From contig CM044965.1 of NCBI GenBank assembly GCA_024516035.1, positions 25,201,993 through 25,265,992 on the forward strand: a stretch of DNA of 64,000 nt. Reading direction: 5' to 3'. The notes below the pieces were generated by a model. It was not told where the DNA came from and searched no databases. It saw nothing but the letters and a program-made list of their open reading frames with translations. This stretch comes from Bactericera cockerelli (lineage: Eukaryota; Arthropoda; Insecta; Hemiptera; Triozidae). Shown one piece after another: positions 63,834 to 64,000 of the stretch. The translations under genes were made by a program, and so were the position numbers. Position 1 is the first letter of the stretch, and each line of letters starts with the position of its first letter.

Positions 63834-64000
63834 TCTTATTATTATTACTGCCGATATATTTCTAATATTAGAAATCGGAAGTATGTATTGTTTTCGTTTT
63901 TGTATTTTTTTTTTTTTTAAATATTTTTTCGTCCAATTTTTTTTTCATCAACTCTACCTCTGTGGTTTTACTTCCTGGATATTTTAATAATTATTAAAAA

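Overview
Eukaryotic, probably arthropod (insect-like) genomic DNA. It is AT-rich and intron-rich, with GT-AG introns, poly-A SINE tails, hAT, Helitron and TA-type elements, and LINE debris. A fused GATase-CPSase gene (CAD, called rudimentary in insects) marks it as metazoan. I cannot place the species from sequence alone; an insect, perhaps hemipteran, is only a guess.

Two protein-coding genes lie head to head. On the minus strand, the first six coding exons (about 249 residues, 13690 down to 4858) of a TBC1D8/TBC1D9-like Rab-GAP encode the N-terminus and first GRAM domain; the rest lies left of the window. On the plus strand, 21 coding exons of CAD (23096 to 61416, 4302 nt, 1434 codons, every splice phase consistent) encode glutaminase, both CPSase halves and most of the MGS-like regulatory domain. 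The dihydroorotase and aspartate transcarbamylase parts lie to the right; a short copy of the next exon's start is visible at 63810. CAD makes carbamoyl phosphate for pyrimidine synthesis. The TBC1D8/9-like gene is an unrelated trafficking regulator, and no functional link is implied.

The 9.4 kb between the genes and all large introns are packed with repeats: tRNA-headed SINEs of several families, 5S-rRNA-derived SINEs, a 130-bp TA-type MITE in about ten copies, hAT-like elements (one with a perfect 8-bp target duplication), Helitron-like elements ending in CTAG, a 2.9-kb CCCAGACAGCAC terminal-inverted-repeat element present twice in CAD intron 7 (one copy with a related element nested inside), a nearly intact 3.2-kb non-LTR retrotransposon inside the TBC1D8/9 intron, and many minisatellites.

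The most unusual feature is that, in both genes, exon-intron junctions themselves have been tandemly copied. At least a dozen junctions carry arrays whose unit contains the exon end plus the splice donor or acceptor: CAD exon 11 donor (25 bp x 11), exon 12 donor (89 bp x 7), exon 13 donor (42 bp x 4), exon 21 donor (about 150 bp x 5), exon 17 acceptor (6 copies), exon 19 acceptor (5 copies), TBC exon 5 donor (140 bp x 7), and others. Because the flanking exons still join in the conserved frame, the cell must normally ignore many near-perfect decoy splice sites. This is the main candidate for something undescribed.
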